The notes: generated by a model from the letters alone, not told the origin. 7,343 nucleotides of DNA from Clostridiaceae bacterium (GCA_028697435.1 JAQVFD010000099.1:1-7343); one strand, 5' to 3'. Positions 1 to 6,504 are shown, counted from the stretch's first letter. Program-made: numbers and translations.

Positions 1-1498
1 GATCCTCAGATTCACGGACATATACAAAGCCTCTTGATATTATGTCCGGACCTGCCACTACTTGACCTGTTTCTTTGCTAATTGTGACTACCACCACGAT
101 CAGTCCGTCTTGTGAAAGATGCTTTCTGTCCCTTAATACTATGTTCCCGACATCTCCGACTCCGAGACCGTCAACAAGTACCTTTCCCGCAACGACAGTC
201 CCTGCTGCCCTTCCTGAATCCTTTGTAAACTCTAATACCGTACCAATATCTGCAATAAAAATATTTTCCTTGTTTACTCCCATTTCTTCCGCTAATTGGG
301 CATGCTGTTTAAGGTGCCTGTATTCACCATGTATAGGTATAAAATACTTCGGTTTTACCAAGGCATGCAGAAGTTTCAATTCTTCCTGGTATGCATGACC
401 TGATACATGAATATCCAGCAAAGATTCATATATAACATCCGCACCCTTTTTAAAGAGCTGATTGATTACTCTTGAAATGAGTTTTTCATTGCCGGGTATA
501 GGCGTTGCTGAGATAACAACTCTGTCTCCCGGAATTATTGTTACCTTGCGATGCTCGGCAGTTGACATCCTGGCCAAAGCTGACAAAGGCTCTCCCTGGC
601 TTCCTGTGGTAAGTATCATTACTCTTTCGTTGGGATACTTATCTATATGATCAACCTCTATCAAGACCCCTTCGGGAATAGTTATATAGCCAAGATCACA
701 TGCCACACCTATTCCATTCACCATACTCCTGCCAACAATTGCTACTGTTCTGTCAAACATAACAGCTGCATTTATAGCCTGCTGTATCCTATGAATATTC
801 GAAGCAAAGGTAGCCAGTATTACCCTCCCGCTTGCATTTCTGAAAAGCTCCACGAAAGTCGCTCCCACAGTGCTTTCAGACATTGTATATCCCGGACGCT
901 CGACATTTGTGCTGTCAGCTAAAAATACCAGTACTCCCTGCTTCCCAAGTTCCGCAAATCTGTGCAGGTCAATTAAATCACCATCTATAGGTTGAAAATC
1001 TACTTTAAAATCCCCTGAGTGAACTATTTTACCAACCGGGGTATGAATAGCTATTGCAACTGAGTCAGCTATGCTGTGGCTGGTTTTTATAAATTCTACC
1101 TCAAACTCACCGATCTTTATTATATCCTTTGGCTTCACAGTAACACGTTCAACTATTGATAACAGCCCAAATTCACGGAGCTTGTTTTCCACAAGACCTA
1201 AAGTCAGCTTTGTACCATAAACGGGAACATTTACCTGCGGCAACACATAGGGTAATGCACCGATATGATCCTCATGACCGTGAGTAAGCAGAATAGCCTT
1301 TACTTTTTCTTTGTTTTTTACCAGATAGGATACATCAGGAATAACAAGATCAATTCCCAACATCTCCTCATCGGGAAACATTGAACCGCAATCGATAATT
1401 ACTATTGTATCTTTGTACTCGATGGCTGTCATGTTTTTTCCGATCTCATTAAGCCCTCCGAGTGGTATCAGTTTTAATTTTGCCTTACTTTTTGACAC
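1..1498 (-). CDS. rnj: Ribonuclease J (metallo-beta-lactamase/beta-CASP RNase), 3' end beyond window
   Basis: This gene encodes an RNase J, the cytoplasmic ribonuclease with endonuclease and 5'-to-3' exonuclease activity that works in mRNA turnover and rRNA maturation in Firmicutes. The visible 499 codons hold the metallo-beta-lactamase signature HGHEDH at residues 73-78, the metal-ligand aspartate D163 in HSGDF, the beta-CASP histidines H364 and H368 in HVSGHA, and H390 in PIHGE. All needed zinc ligands seem present. The family is about 555 residues long, so roughly 55 C-terminal residues lie outside the window. Translation starts at a GTG (1498-1496): an in-frame TAG lies two codons upstream and no ATG precedes the conserved KLKLIPLGGLNEIGKN block. 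The ribosome site AAAGGA is about 12 bases upstream, which is rather long. The fur gene and a palindromic element lie upstream. I found no convincing promoter in 1499-1652. RNase J1 and J2 cannot be told apart here; a single copy is likely in clostridia. Confidence 0.96.
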   Translation of the reverse strand, partial: MSKSKAKLKLIPLGGLNEIGKNMTAIEYKDTIVIIDCGSMFPDEEMLGIDLVIPDVSYLVKNKEKVKAILLTHGHEDHIGALPYVLPQVNVPVYGTKLTLGLVENKLREFGLLSIVERVTVKPKDIIKIGEFEVEFIKTSHSIADSVAIAIHTPVGKIVHSGDFKVDFQPIDGDLIDLHRFAELGKQGVLVFLADSTNVERPGYTMSESTVGATFVELFRNASGRVILATFASNIHRIQQAINAAVMFDRTVAIVGRSMVNGIGVACDLGYITIPEGVLIEVDHIDKYPNERVMILTTGSQGEPLSALARMSTAEHRKVTIIPGDRVVISATPIPGNEKLISRVINQLFKKGADVIYESLLDIHVSGHAYQEELKLLHALVKPKYFIPIHGEYRHLKQHAQLAEEMGVNKENIFIADIGTVLEFTKDSGRAAGTVVAGKVLVDGLGVGDVGNIVLRDRKHLSQDGLIVVVVTISKETGQVVAGPDIISRGFVYVRESED

Positions 1499-1653
1499 TT
1501 TCTATATCAGTCCTTTCAATTTTTTAACAACATGTAATCATTTTATCAATACTTATATTTATATTTTTACAAAGAAATCTCAGCCCAAAACCTTGAACTT
1601 TCTCTCTTTATCATCCCCATAGAACAGAAAAGTAAAACCGATAAAATAAAATA

Positions 1654-1781
1654 GGGCTATATCAAGATTTCAATTTTTCTCATTCTGAGCTCACAGTAGA
1701 ATCTAACACATTGCAATAGAAAGATTCTTAAGTTGCCTGGCTACTTCAGAATGATAGGTTGAATACCTTTTGACACAGCCT
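1654..1781. repeat. Imperfect palindromic intergenic element (REP/MITE-like)
   Basis: The stretch between fur and rnj folds as a long imperfect palindrome. Inner arms are TCATTCTGAG...TAGAATCT (1680-1704) and AGATTCTT...TTCAGAATGA (1722-1754). The outer flanks also mirror each other: AGGGCTATATCAAG at 1654 matches the reverse complement of the right end, AGGCTGTGTCAAAA (1781-1768). The element begins six bases past the fur stop codon and carries no plausible gene. The ATTCTGAG/AGAATCT-type arms resemble short palindromic repeats scattered between genes in many bacterial genomes. That comparison is from memory and was not searched. The element could fold in RNA and protect or end the fur transcript, but it lacks a T-run typical of an intrinsic terminator. 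Confidence 0.6.
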
Positions 1782-1787
1782 CATAGA

Positions 1788-2225
1788 TTACTTTCTACAC
1801 TTTTCACAGTATCCGAAAAACTTCACATTGTGATTGCTTATTTCAAAATTATATTTCGTTTCTATGCCGGATTCCAATTTTTCCAGCAAGTCTTCTTCAA
1901 CCTCTATTACCTTATTGCACCTAACGCAAATGAGATGATGATGCTGATGATACTCATTATGATGATTCAACTCATACCTGCTTCTTACCTCATCAAAATT
2001 ATGCTTATATACAAGTCCTACCTCCTCAAACATTTGCATTGTCCTGTACACGGTAGCCAAGCCTATGTCGGGGCATTTCACTTTGACTAAATCATAAATT
2101 TCTTCCACACTTAAATGGCTGCCTTCCGTCTCTAATATGATGCTGAGTATGGATCTCCTTTGAGGAGTCAATTTGTATCCTTTTTCCTTGAGCCTTTCCC
2201 TTAAATACTCAAACTCTCGTATCAA
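1788..2225 (-). CDS. fur: Fur family metal-responsive transcriptional regulator
   Basis: This gene encodes a DNA-binding repressor of the Fur family, which senses metal ions in the cytoplasm. Numbered from the TTG at 2225, the 145-residue protein has YKLTPQR near residue 20, a winged-helix recognition segment GLATVYRTMQMFEEVGLV at about 55-72, a His-rich linker (H93, H95-H97), and two zinc-binding CxxC pairs (C100/C103 and C140/C143). A glutamate follows the first pair (VIEVEEDLLE). Fur proteins have glutamate here, whereas peroxide sensors of the PerR type have aspartate, so Fur is favoured over PerR. The overall sequence also resembles Bacillus subtilis Fur as I remember it. Start choice: a TTG at 2234 directly abuts the AAGGAAG ribosome site, too close to be used. 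The TTG at 2225 lies nine bases from it, and an in-frame TGA upstream excludes a longer form. The gene has its own promoter, following the terminator of the DUF1292 gene. Confidence 0.9.
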   Translation of the reverse strand: MIREFEYLRERLKEKGYKLTPQRRSILSIILETEGSHLSVEEIYDLVKVKCPDIGLATVYRTMQMFEEVGLVYKHNFDEVRSRYELNHHNEYHQHHHLICVRCNKVIEVEEDLLEKLESGIETKYNFEISNHNVKFFGYCEKCRK

Positions 2226-2300
2226 AGCTTTCAACTTCCTTTTTATCTTGTTTCAAAAAATTATACATTTTACTAATTTGTCCTATATTCCTACCTTATA

Positions 2301-2330
2301 ATATTATTATTGATTATGTATTCTTGTCAA
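2301..2330 (-). promoter_or_regulatory. Sigma-A-like promoter of fur
   Basis: On the minus strand a perfect -35 box TTGACA (2330-2325) is followed after 18 bases by TAATAT (2306-2301), four of six matches to TATAAT. Transcription would start near 2294 and give a leader of about 70 bases before the TTG start. The AT-rich stretch at 2296-2309 (TTATAATATTATTA on the plus strand) overlaps the -10 and loosely resembles the 7-bp half-sites bound by Fur/PerR proteins, so self-regulation is possible but unproven. Confidence 0.65.
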
Positions 2331-2334
2331 CTAA

Positions 2335-2376
2335 TTTTATTAAAACAAACCAAAACAAGCCGGCATAGCCGGCTTA
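2335..2376 (-). terminator. Intrinsic terminator after the DUF1292 gene
   Basis: A perfect 8-bp GC-rich stem, AAGCCGGC/GCCGGCTT with a 3-base loop, spans 2357-2375. Read on the minus strand it is followed by a T-rich tail (TTGTTTTGGTTTGTTTTA). It starts 15 bases past the stop codon of the DUF1292 gene and ends just before the -35 box of fur, so it separates the two transcription units. The tail is interrupted by G residues, so termination may be incomplete. Confidence 0.85.
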
Positions 2377-2390
2377 TTTCACTCAAATAA

Positions 2391-2672
2391 TTAATTTGAT
2401 TCTTCTTTTACTAGTTCCTCATATGCTTCTATAACAGTATTAAGCTCCTCTTCATCATCTATTCCTATAAGTATATCTTCTCCATTTTCATCTTGCTCGA
2501 TTCTCAAGACATATGCCTCATCTACTTCCTCTGCTTCAGGGTCTCTTGTGTCATCTCTCGGCAGCAGGATAGCGTATTCATTTTCGTCCACTTCTAAAGT
2601 AGCGACTACTTCAAACTCAGTCTCGTTATCGTTTTCATCATAAAGCAGGATTATATCCATTTCGTCACTCAT
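2391..2672 (-). CDS. DUF1292 family small acidic protein (YrzB-like)
   Basis: This is a 93-residue protein of the DUF1292 family, small soluble proteins found across Firmicutes next to ireB and ruvX. Their biochemical role is not known. It is extremely acidic: 36 Asp/Glu against 4 Lys/Arg. It has the usual opening with an ILLYDENDNETEFEVV strand region, then a block around EYAILLPRDD and a C-terminal acidic helix ending EELVKEESN. No membrane segment or signal peptide is seen. The ATG at 2672 is chosen because GAGGTGA lies eight bases upstream. A GTG at 2684 is in frame but is part of that ribosome site, so it is not a start. The gene is preceded by a strong promoter and a structured leader of about 180 bases, and followed by an intrinsic terminator, so it can be expressed apart from ruvX. 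Confidence 0.9.
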   Translation of the reverse strand: MSDEMDIILLYDENDNETEFEVVATLEVDENEYAILLPRDDTRDPEAEEVDEAYVLRIEQDENGEDILIGIDDEEELNTVIEAYEELVKEESN

Positions 2673-2700
2673 TCCAAAAATCACCTCAAATCTTTCTTAT

Positions 2701-2784
2701 ATATGTCGTGAAAAAGATTTATCCTTACAAAATTAGTTGAAGATTCTAATTTTGTGTTAAAGAAATGTACTTTTCACGACATAT
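2701..2784 (-). repeat. Nested inverted repeats in the DUF1292 leader (hairpin 2)
   Basis: A 14-bp perfect inverted repeat, ATATGTCGTGAAAA (2701-2714) and TTTTCACGACATAT (2771-2784), encloses a second 10-bp perfect repeat, ACAAAATTAG (2727-2736) and CTAATTTTGT (2746-2755), with a 9-base loop. In the minus-strand RNA this would form a long hairpin with an internal loop, ending about 16 bases before the ribosome site of the DUF1292 gene. There is no T-run after it, so it is not a simple terminator. It may be a regulatory or stabilising RNA fold or a small palindromic insertion. Confidence 0.75.
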
Positions 2785-2796
2785 GAATCAGGGAAA

Positions 2797-2844
2797 ATGT
2801 TTTACACTATTTGAATTCAATGTAAGATGTTTAGTGTAAAACAT
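2797..2844 (-). repeat. 13-bp inverted repeat at the 5' end of the DUF1292 leader (hairpin 1)
   Basis: ATGTTTTACACTA (2797-2809) and TAGTGTAAAACAT (2832-2844) are perfect reverse complements separated by 22 bases, which themselves contain the 10-bp palindrome TTGAATTCAA (2811-2820). The predicted transcription start near 2849 places this hairpin almost at the extreme 5' end of the RNA, where it could protect the message. It is followed by UUUUCCC, too weak for a clear terminator. It could instead be a protein-binding operator in DNA. Confidence 0.75.
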
Positions 2845-2855
2845 ATAGTAAAACT

Positions 2856-2884
2856 ATTTTATCCTACTGACAATATTGTGTCAA
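2856..2884 (-). promoter_or_regulatory. Strong sigma-A-like promoter of the DUF1292 gene
   Basis: On the minus strand TTGACA (2884-2879) is followed by a 17-base spacer and TAAAAT (2861-2856): a perfect -35 box, optimal spacing and five of six -10 matches. It lies just after the ruvX stop codon and upstream of the two leader hairpins. The spacer contains a short palindrome ACAATATTGT (2870-2879), which touches the -35 box and could be an operator. Confidence 0.75.
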
Positions 2885-2908
2885 TAAGACCTATATATGT
2901 CGCAGAAA

Positions 2909-3331
2909 TTATTTATCATGTTTCATATTGTCCAGATAGCCTTGCAGTATCAATACCGCAGCCAGCTTATCTATAACTTTCTTTCTGTCCTTTCTTCTTA
3001 CATCAGCTTCAAGAAGGGTTCTTTCGGCAGCACAAGTGGTAAGTCTTTCGTCCCATACATCAATTTCGATATCCGGGAAATTCTGTTCCAGTATTTTTAC
3101 AAATTCAATTGTCTTTTCTCCTCTAGGACCAATTGTATTATTCATATTCTTAGGCAATCCGACTATTACTCTCTTAATATCTTTCTCACAAATAATGTTT
3201 TTTAAACAATCAATATCATAATTTATGCTCTTTCTTCTTATAGTGGTTATACCATGAGCGATCATCCCCAGTTCATCACTGACAGCTACACCTATAGTGG
3301 CATCCCCCAAATCCAATCCCATAATCCTCAT
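2909..3331 (-). CDS. ruvX: RuvX/YqgF family putative Holliday junction resolvase / pre-16S rRNA nuclease
   Basis: This gene encodes a 140-residue RNase H-fold nuclease of the YqgF/RuvX family, known for maturation of the 5' end of 16S rRNA and proposed to cut Holliday junctions. The length is typical. The first motif GLDLGDATIGVAVSD (residues 5-19) carries the catalytic D7. VIVGLPKNMN follows at about 55-64, DERLTT at 94-99 carries E95, and the C-terminal KVIDKLAAVLILQGYLD gives D121. All three acidic residues expected in the active site are present. The ATG is preceded by AAAGGAGC at good spacing. The reductase gene ends 87 bases upstream, with a G-tract spacer between them, and no separate promoter is obvious, so it is probably read from the ireB promoter. 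Adjacent ireB, ruvX and DUF1292 genes are a common Firmicutes arrangement; here two extra genes separate ireB from ruvX. Confidence 0.95.
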   Translation of the reverse strand: MRIMGLDLGDATIGVAVSDELGMIAHGITTIRRKSINYDIDCLKNIICEKDIKRVIVGLPKNMNNTIGPRGEKTIEFVKILEQNFPDIEIDVWDERLTTCAAERTLLEADVRRKDRKKVIDKLAAVLILQGYLDNMKHDK

Positions 3332-3370
3332 AATCTTGCTCCTTTGTACTAATTTCCTATTTCTCCAACG

Positions 3371-3417
3371 CCCCGCTTAACTCCCCGCAACCCCGTGACC
3401 CCGTAACCTCGAAACCC
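3371..3417 (-). repeat. G-tract tandem repeat, possible G-quadruplex
   Basis: On the minus strand the spacer between the reductase and ruvX reads as degenerate 8-base units TTACGGGG, TCACGGGG, TTGCGGGG, then a last GGGG after AGTTAAGC. Plus-strand C-runs are at 3371-3374, 3383-3386, 3391-3394 and 3399-3402, with a shorter CCC at 3415-3417. Four runs of four G with loops of 4, 4 and 8 bases satisfy the usual quadruplex pattern. It lies in the presumed mRNA about 40 bases upstream of the ruvX start. Such G-rich sequence stands out strongly in this AT-rich region. Confidence 0.65.
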
Positions 3418-3418
3418 G

Positions 3419-4366
3419 TCATATCACCTTAATGCAAAAATCAGGGCAATATGCGCTGCAGTAACCGCATAGTACACATTTAGAGGGATCAACCACTGCC
3501 TTGCCATTCTCCACGGTGATCGCACTCTGTGCACATCTCTTGCTGCAGCTTCCACATCCGCTGCACCAATAATCAATAAGCAATTTTCTCTTCTTGCCAC
3601 TAAGCTTCAGCCTGATATCCTCCGGTACCTGCTTTCCCTCAAAAATCATCACATTATTTGCAACTTCTTCATTACTCTGCATACCAACGGCTATTGAATG
3701 CAGATTGTCATTGGAAAGTACGAAATCGAAGCATTGGCTGCTTTCTTTTATCATATTCCCACCGCCTAAAGGCTTCATTGAGTATATTCCCTTTCCTTCC
3801 TTGTTTGCTTCAGCGACAGCTTCAAGCATTTCATTTATATCTCCGTCAATTATCCCTAAGCCTCTTTTATTCAATATGGGGTGCAAAACTTCAATATCTT
3901 TATACTTTAATGAAGCTTTGACAGCTCCTATGGCATGGGTGGATATTCCAAAGCTTCTTATATACCCTTTTTCTTTTGCTCTGATAAAATATTCAATGGC
4001 CTCGTGATGTCCTTTTAATGTTAGCTCACTTTCCTGTTCATGAAGAGAAAAAATATCTATATAATCCGTATTTAACTCATTCATGGCTTTTCTAAGGCTT
4101 TTTTCAGCAGCTTCCCGGGTATAGGCATAACATTTTGTTGCTATTATTATATCTTTTCTTCTTCCTTCGACTGCCTTTTTTATATAATCATATGTTCTAT
4201 ATAGCTCTGCTGTGTCTATGAAATTTACTCCCATATCAAAGGCAGTTCGTATTACTGATACCCCTTCTTTAAGGTCCAGCCCAGCTTGCAAAGGTCCTAC
4301 AGTGAGACTTCCAAAACACAGTCTTGAAACCTTCAGACCTGAATCTCCCAAAATTCTGTATTCCAT
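3419..4366 (-). CDS. Aldo/keto reductase with C-terminal double 4Fe-4S ferredoxin domain
   Basis: This gene encodes a 315-residue cytoplasmic oxidoreductase. The first 250 or so residues form an aldo/keto reductase barrel with the full catalytic tetrad: D51 in GVNFIDTA, Y56, K78 in IIATK and H109 in FSLHE. The C-terminus carries two cysteine clusters of ferredoxin type, C268/C271/C274/C278 and C297/C300/C303/C307, each CxxCxxCxxxC, with an extra C311. The first cluster lacks the usual proline after its last cysteine. Such fusions are common in anaerobes and suggest electron exchange with ferredoxin, but the substrate cannot be read from sequence. The ATG at 4366 is chosen because AAGGAAGG lies about ten bases upstream and the protein then starts with MEYRILGDSGLKVSRLCFG as family members do. 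A GTG at 4396 would overlap the upstream gene. The start is two bases after the upstream stop codon (TGA-AT-ATG), so the two genes are probably translationally coupled. Confidence 0.92.
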   Translation of the reverse strand: MEYRILGDSGLKVSRLCFGSLTVGPLQAGLDLKEGVSVIRTAFDMGVNFIDTAELYRTYDYIKKAVEGRRKDIIIATKCYAYTREAAEKSLRKAMNELNTDYIDIFSLHEQESELTLKGHHEAIEYFIRAKEKGYIRSFGISTHAIGAVKASLKYKDIEVLHPILNKRGLGIIDGDINEMLEAVAEANKEGKGIYSMKPLGGGNMIKESSQCFDFVLSNDNLHSIAVGMQSNEEVANNVMIFEGKQVPEDIRLKLSGKKRKLLIDYWCSGCGSCSKRCAQSAITVENGKAVVDPSKCVLCGYCSAYCPDFCIKVI

Positions 4367-4368
4367 AT

Positions 4369-6477
4369 TCAGTATTCCTTCCTTTCCCCTATGCACATGA
4401 TCAGCATTGTAAATACTGAAAAAATCATTGCCGTTGCAGCTGTTACAATACCGGAATCATTAACAGCAAAGCCTGCTATCGCTGAAGCGGCAATGCTCAT
4501 CCATGAGTATTTCAGGTATTTGTATCTGTTGAATATATAGAATAGCTGCTTTACCGGTTTATAGAACATGATTGATATGGCTCCTATTATGCACAATAGC
4601 ACCTTTGTCCATATAGTGTACCTCATCAGTCTCAGGTTCATTGAAATTTTCCTGTTAATTGTGGATGTAACTACCCCAAAGCCGTTGGCACGAGTCTCTC
4701 TCACAAGCCCTCCCATATGGGATTGACTGACCAACCCAAGGCTGTCCGATATTATCAATGTGGCTGCAGTTAAGCTTAGAATCATAACTCCTATGAAAAC
4801 ATTTCCCTTACTAAATTTTATATCAAATACCAGATAATAAGCAAGTAAATAACCAAAGGCACCTGCCAATGCACCTCCAAAGTTTGCTCCAAGAAAAGTT
4901 AATCCCAGAAGGGCTATGCAAATTAAAAAATAAACAGCTGCGGTAACCTTATTATATTTCTTACCTACTATCTCATGTATACAGCCAAATACCATAATTG
5001 AGCAACCCATGAACATTCCTGCATATTCATTTCCGATTCCATAAAACCTTGCTCCTATTATGGGATCGTATCCCAGCACTGATTCTTTAATCAGGATACT
5101 TCCTGTGACCATATCTATAACAAGCCCGATTTGCAACATTAAGCAAATGGATAAAATGACCTTCATTCTGTCTTTCAAAACTCTATTCAGAACTACTGCC
5201 AATAAAAATGAAGCAGCAGCGGAAAGAGTGATATACTCAATTGGCCCCCACTCCAAATAGGATGCGGGTATAAATAGGAATATCACAGGAAAAGAAAGCA
5301 TAGTATAAGCAATATTGATTCCAAAGCTCAGAGACAGTTTTCCCGTTTTCTTACCAAAAAAGGCTGCTATTGTAAACAAAATTCCAAGAACAGCGATGAC
5401 CAATACAGCATAATAGGTCAATGCAGGAGCTCTTAAGCGGGAGGTTCTAAGGATACTTTCATTCATATCCTTCAATTCACTTAACGGATCTTCTTTATCC
5501 GATTCATGTACTGAACATTTCGATAAATATCCAAGTTTATAGAGCACATAATCTGCAATATCAGTATTCAGAATTATACCGTGACGCCTTGTATTACTTG
5601 AATATAGCAGCCCCTTTCCTTTTCCCCCGTGTACTACGATGGGAGTCATTCTATTGCCTGTTTTATCATTTGATTCTGAGGGATAAGTAGATATAAATAT
5701 AAGTGTCTTATAGCCTTTATGGCTAACAACTTCCTTAACAAATGCGTCTACATCATTCAGCACTTTTTGCCTATACGACTCGAAGGATTCCTCGGGTATA
5801 ATTCCTTTGAAACCCTCCAGTCTTTCCATTTCCCCGGTTTCTATCACCAAAAATGAAGAAGCCGGCAGATATTGCTTGTACAATTCTGCCAGCCTGCTAT
5901 AATCTGTTCTTATCCCACCGGGGAAGTTACCATCTTCAATATTTATATTCTCTGTTTCGCCCAGATCGATTTTGCCGCTGCTGTCCGCTGCAATTAGCAT
6001 GGAGCTTCTGTTCTTCTTCTGTGTATCTGCGTTTCCGATATAACAGGTAATGCCTCTATTTTTATTGATTTCATCGCCAATATATCCAATATATTTTTGA
6101 TATTCGCTATCGGAATTTGTTTCCTTAACTCTGTGTATATCCGTATATACAAGGCTGCCGGAGAGCGGCTCTTTTTTACTTTCCGCCTTTTCCACCGAAA
6201 CAGGGTCAGTATTAAAATCCAGCCTTTTCCCAGAGCCTATAATAAGTTTGGACTTACTTGCACCGGCTTTTCCCGGCTGCCTGTTGTTCATAAGAGCGAC
6301 ATGGCTCACACCGGCCAGCTTATTGAGATATTCCATTTTACTGATGTCTTCAATATCCAAATAATCGGCAATTATCATCACTGCCTTGCTGTTTTCCTCT
6401 GCTTCAGATATAAAGCTCACAGAAATAGCTGCACTAAAAGCAACCATGGAAAAAAAGACGGCCAGGCTTTTCTTCAA
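4369..6477 (-). CDS. Polytopic membrane protein with exported alkaline-phosphatase-like N-terminal region, function unknown
   Basis: I do not recognise a named function for this 702-residue protein. Residues 1-25 form a signal peptide or anchor (MKKSLAVFFSMVAFSAAISV). Residues about 30-330 look extracytoplasmic and recall the alkaline phosphatase/phosphoglycerate mutase fold: a first strand AVMIIADYLDI, a segment MNNRQPGKAG followed by LIIGSGKR, a middle strand FLVIETGE, and a late TLIFISTYPS...TPIVVHGG. Clear metal-binding Asp/His sets are not evident, so it may be inactive. From about 350 onward there are roughly eleven hydrophobic segments. The loops and helices carry distinctive polar motifs: GARFYGIGNEYAG (about 475-487), GANFGG (530-535) and NDSGI (673-677). 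They look like functional membrane-embedded sites. Translation starts at a TTG (6477-6475) with GGGGAG six bases upstream; no in-frame ATG precedes the signal peptide. It follows ireB by 27 bases and is coupled to the reductase. An envelope role is possible, but that is inference only. Confidence 0.8.
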   Translation of the reverse strand: MKKSLAVFFSMVAFSAAISVSFISEAEENSKAVMIIADYLDIEDISKMEYLNKLAGVSHVALMNNRQPGKAGASKSKLIIGSGKRLDFNTDPVSVEKAESKKEPLSGSLVYTDIHRVKETNSDSEYQKYIGYIGDEINKNRGITCYIGNADTQKKNRSSMLIAADSSGKIDLGETENINIEDGNFPGGIRTDYSRLAELYKQYLPASSFLVIETGEMERLEGFKGIIPEESFESYRQKVLNDVDAFVKEVVSHKGYKTLIFISTYPSESNDKTGNRMTPIVVHGGKGKGLLYSSNTRRHGIILNTDIADYVLYKLGYLSKCSVHESDKEDPLSELKDMNESILRTSRLRAPALTYYAVLVIAVLGILFTIAAFFGKKTGKLSLSFGINIAYTMLSFPVIFLFIPASYLEWGPIEYITLSAAASFLLAVVLNRVLKDRMKVILSICLMLQIGLVIDMVTGSILIKESVLGYDPIIGARFYGIGNEYAGMFMGCSIMVFGCIHEIVGKKYNKVTAAVYFLICIALLGLTFLGANFGGALAGAFGYLLAYYLVFDIKFSKGNVFIGVMILSLTAATLIISDSLGLVSQSHMGGLVRETRANGFGVVTSTINRKISMNLRLMRYTIWTKVLLCIIGAISIMFYKPVKQLFYIFNRYKYLKYSWMSIAASAIAGFAVNDSGIVTAATAMIFSVFTMLIMCIGERKEY

Positions 6478-6504
6478 ACCAATCTCCCCTGTACAGGATC
6501 AGAG

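Noticed and set aside
75..922. Several plus-strand open frames across this stretch
   Set aside because: They are antisense to the strongly conserved RNase J frame, their translations show no family features, and no ribosome sites precede them.
1569..1622. Minus-strand 17-codon frame in the fur-rnj spacer as a possible leader peptide
   Set aside because: No ribosome site precedes it and the composition suggests no known leader peptide.
1499..1653. Promoter for rnj (for example TTGTAA at about 1577)
   Set aside because: Spacing to any -10-like hexamer is poor (about 21 bases to TAAAAT), and the AT-rich sequence gives many chance matches, so no call was made.
1770..2090. Plus-strand 106-codon frame
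   Set aside because: It is antisense to fur; the MMMLMILIMMI run is the complement of the His-rich metal-binding segment, not a real membrane helix.
2673..2684. GTG at 2684 as start of the DUF1292 gene
   Set aside because: This GTG is part of the GAGGTGA ribosome site that serves the ATG at 2672.
2698..2917. CRISPR array or tandem repeat locus
   Set aside because: Only two imperfect direct copies plus one inverted core exist, with irregular spacing and no regular spacers.
4367..4396. GTG at 4396 as start of the aldo/keto reductase
   Set aside because: It adds ten residues not typical of the family, overlaps the upstream gene, and includes the ribosome site of the ATG at 4366.
6488..6497. 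Palindrome CCTGTACAGG next to the ribosome site of the membrane protein gene
   Set aside because: A two-base loop prevents a stable RNA hairpin, and a 10-bp palindrome alone is weak evidence for an operator.
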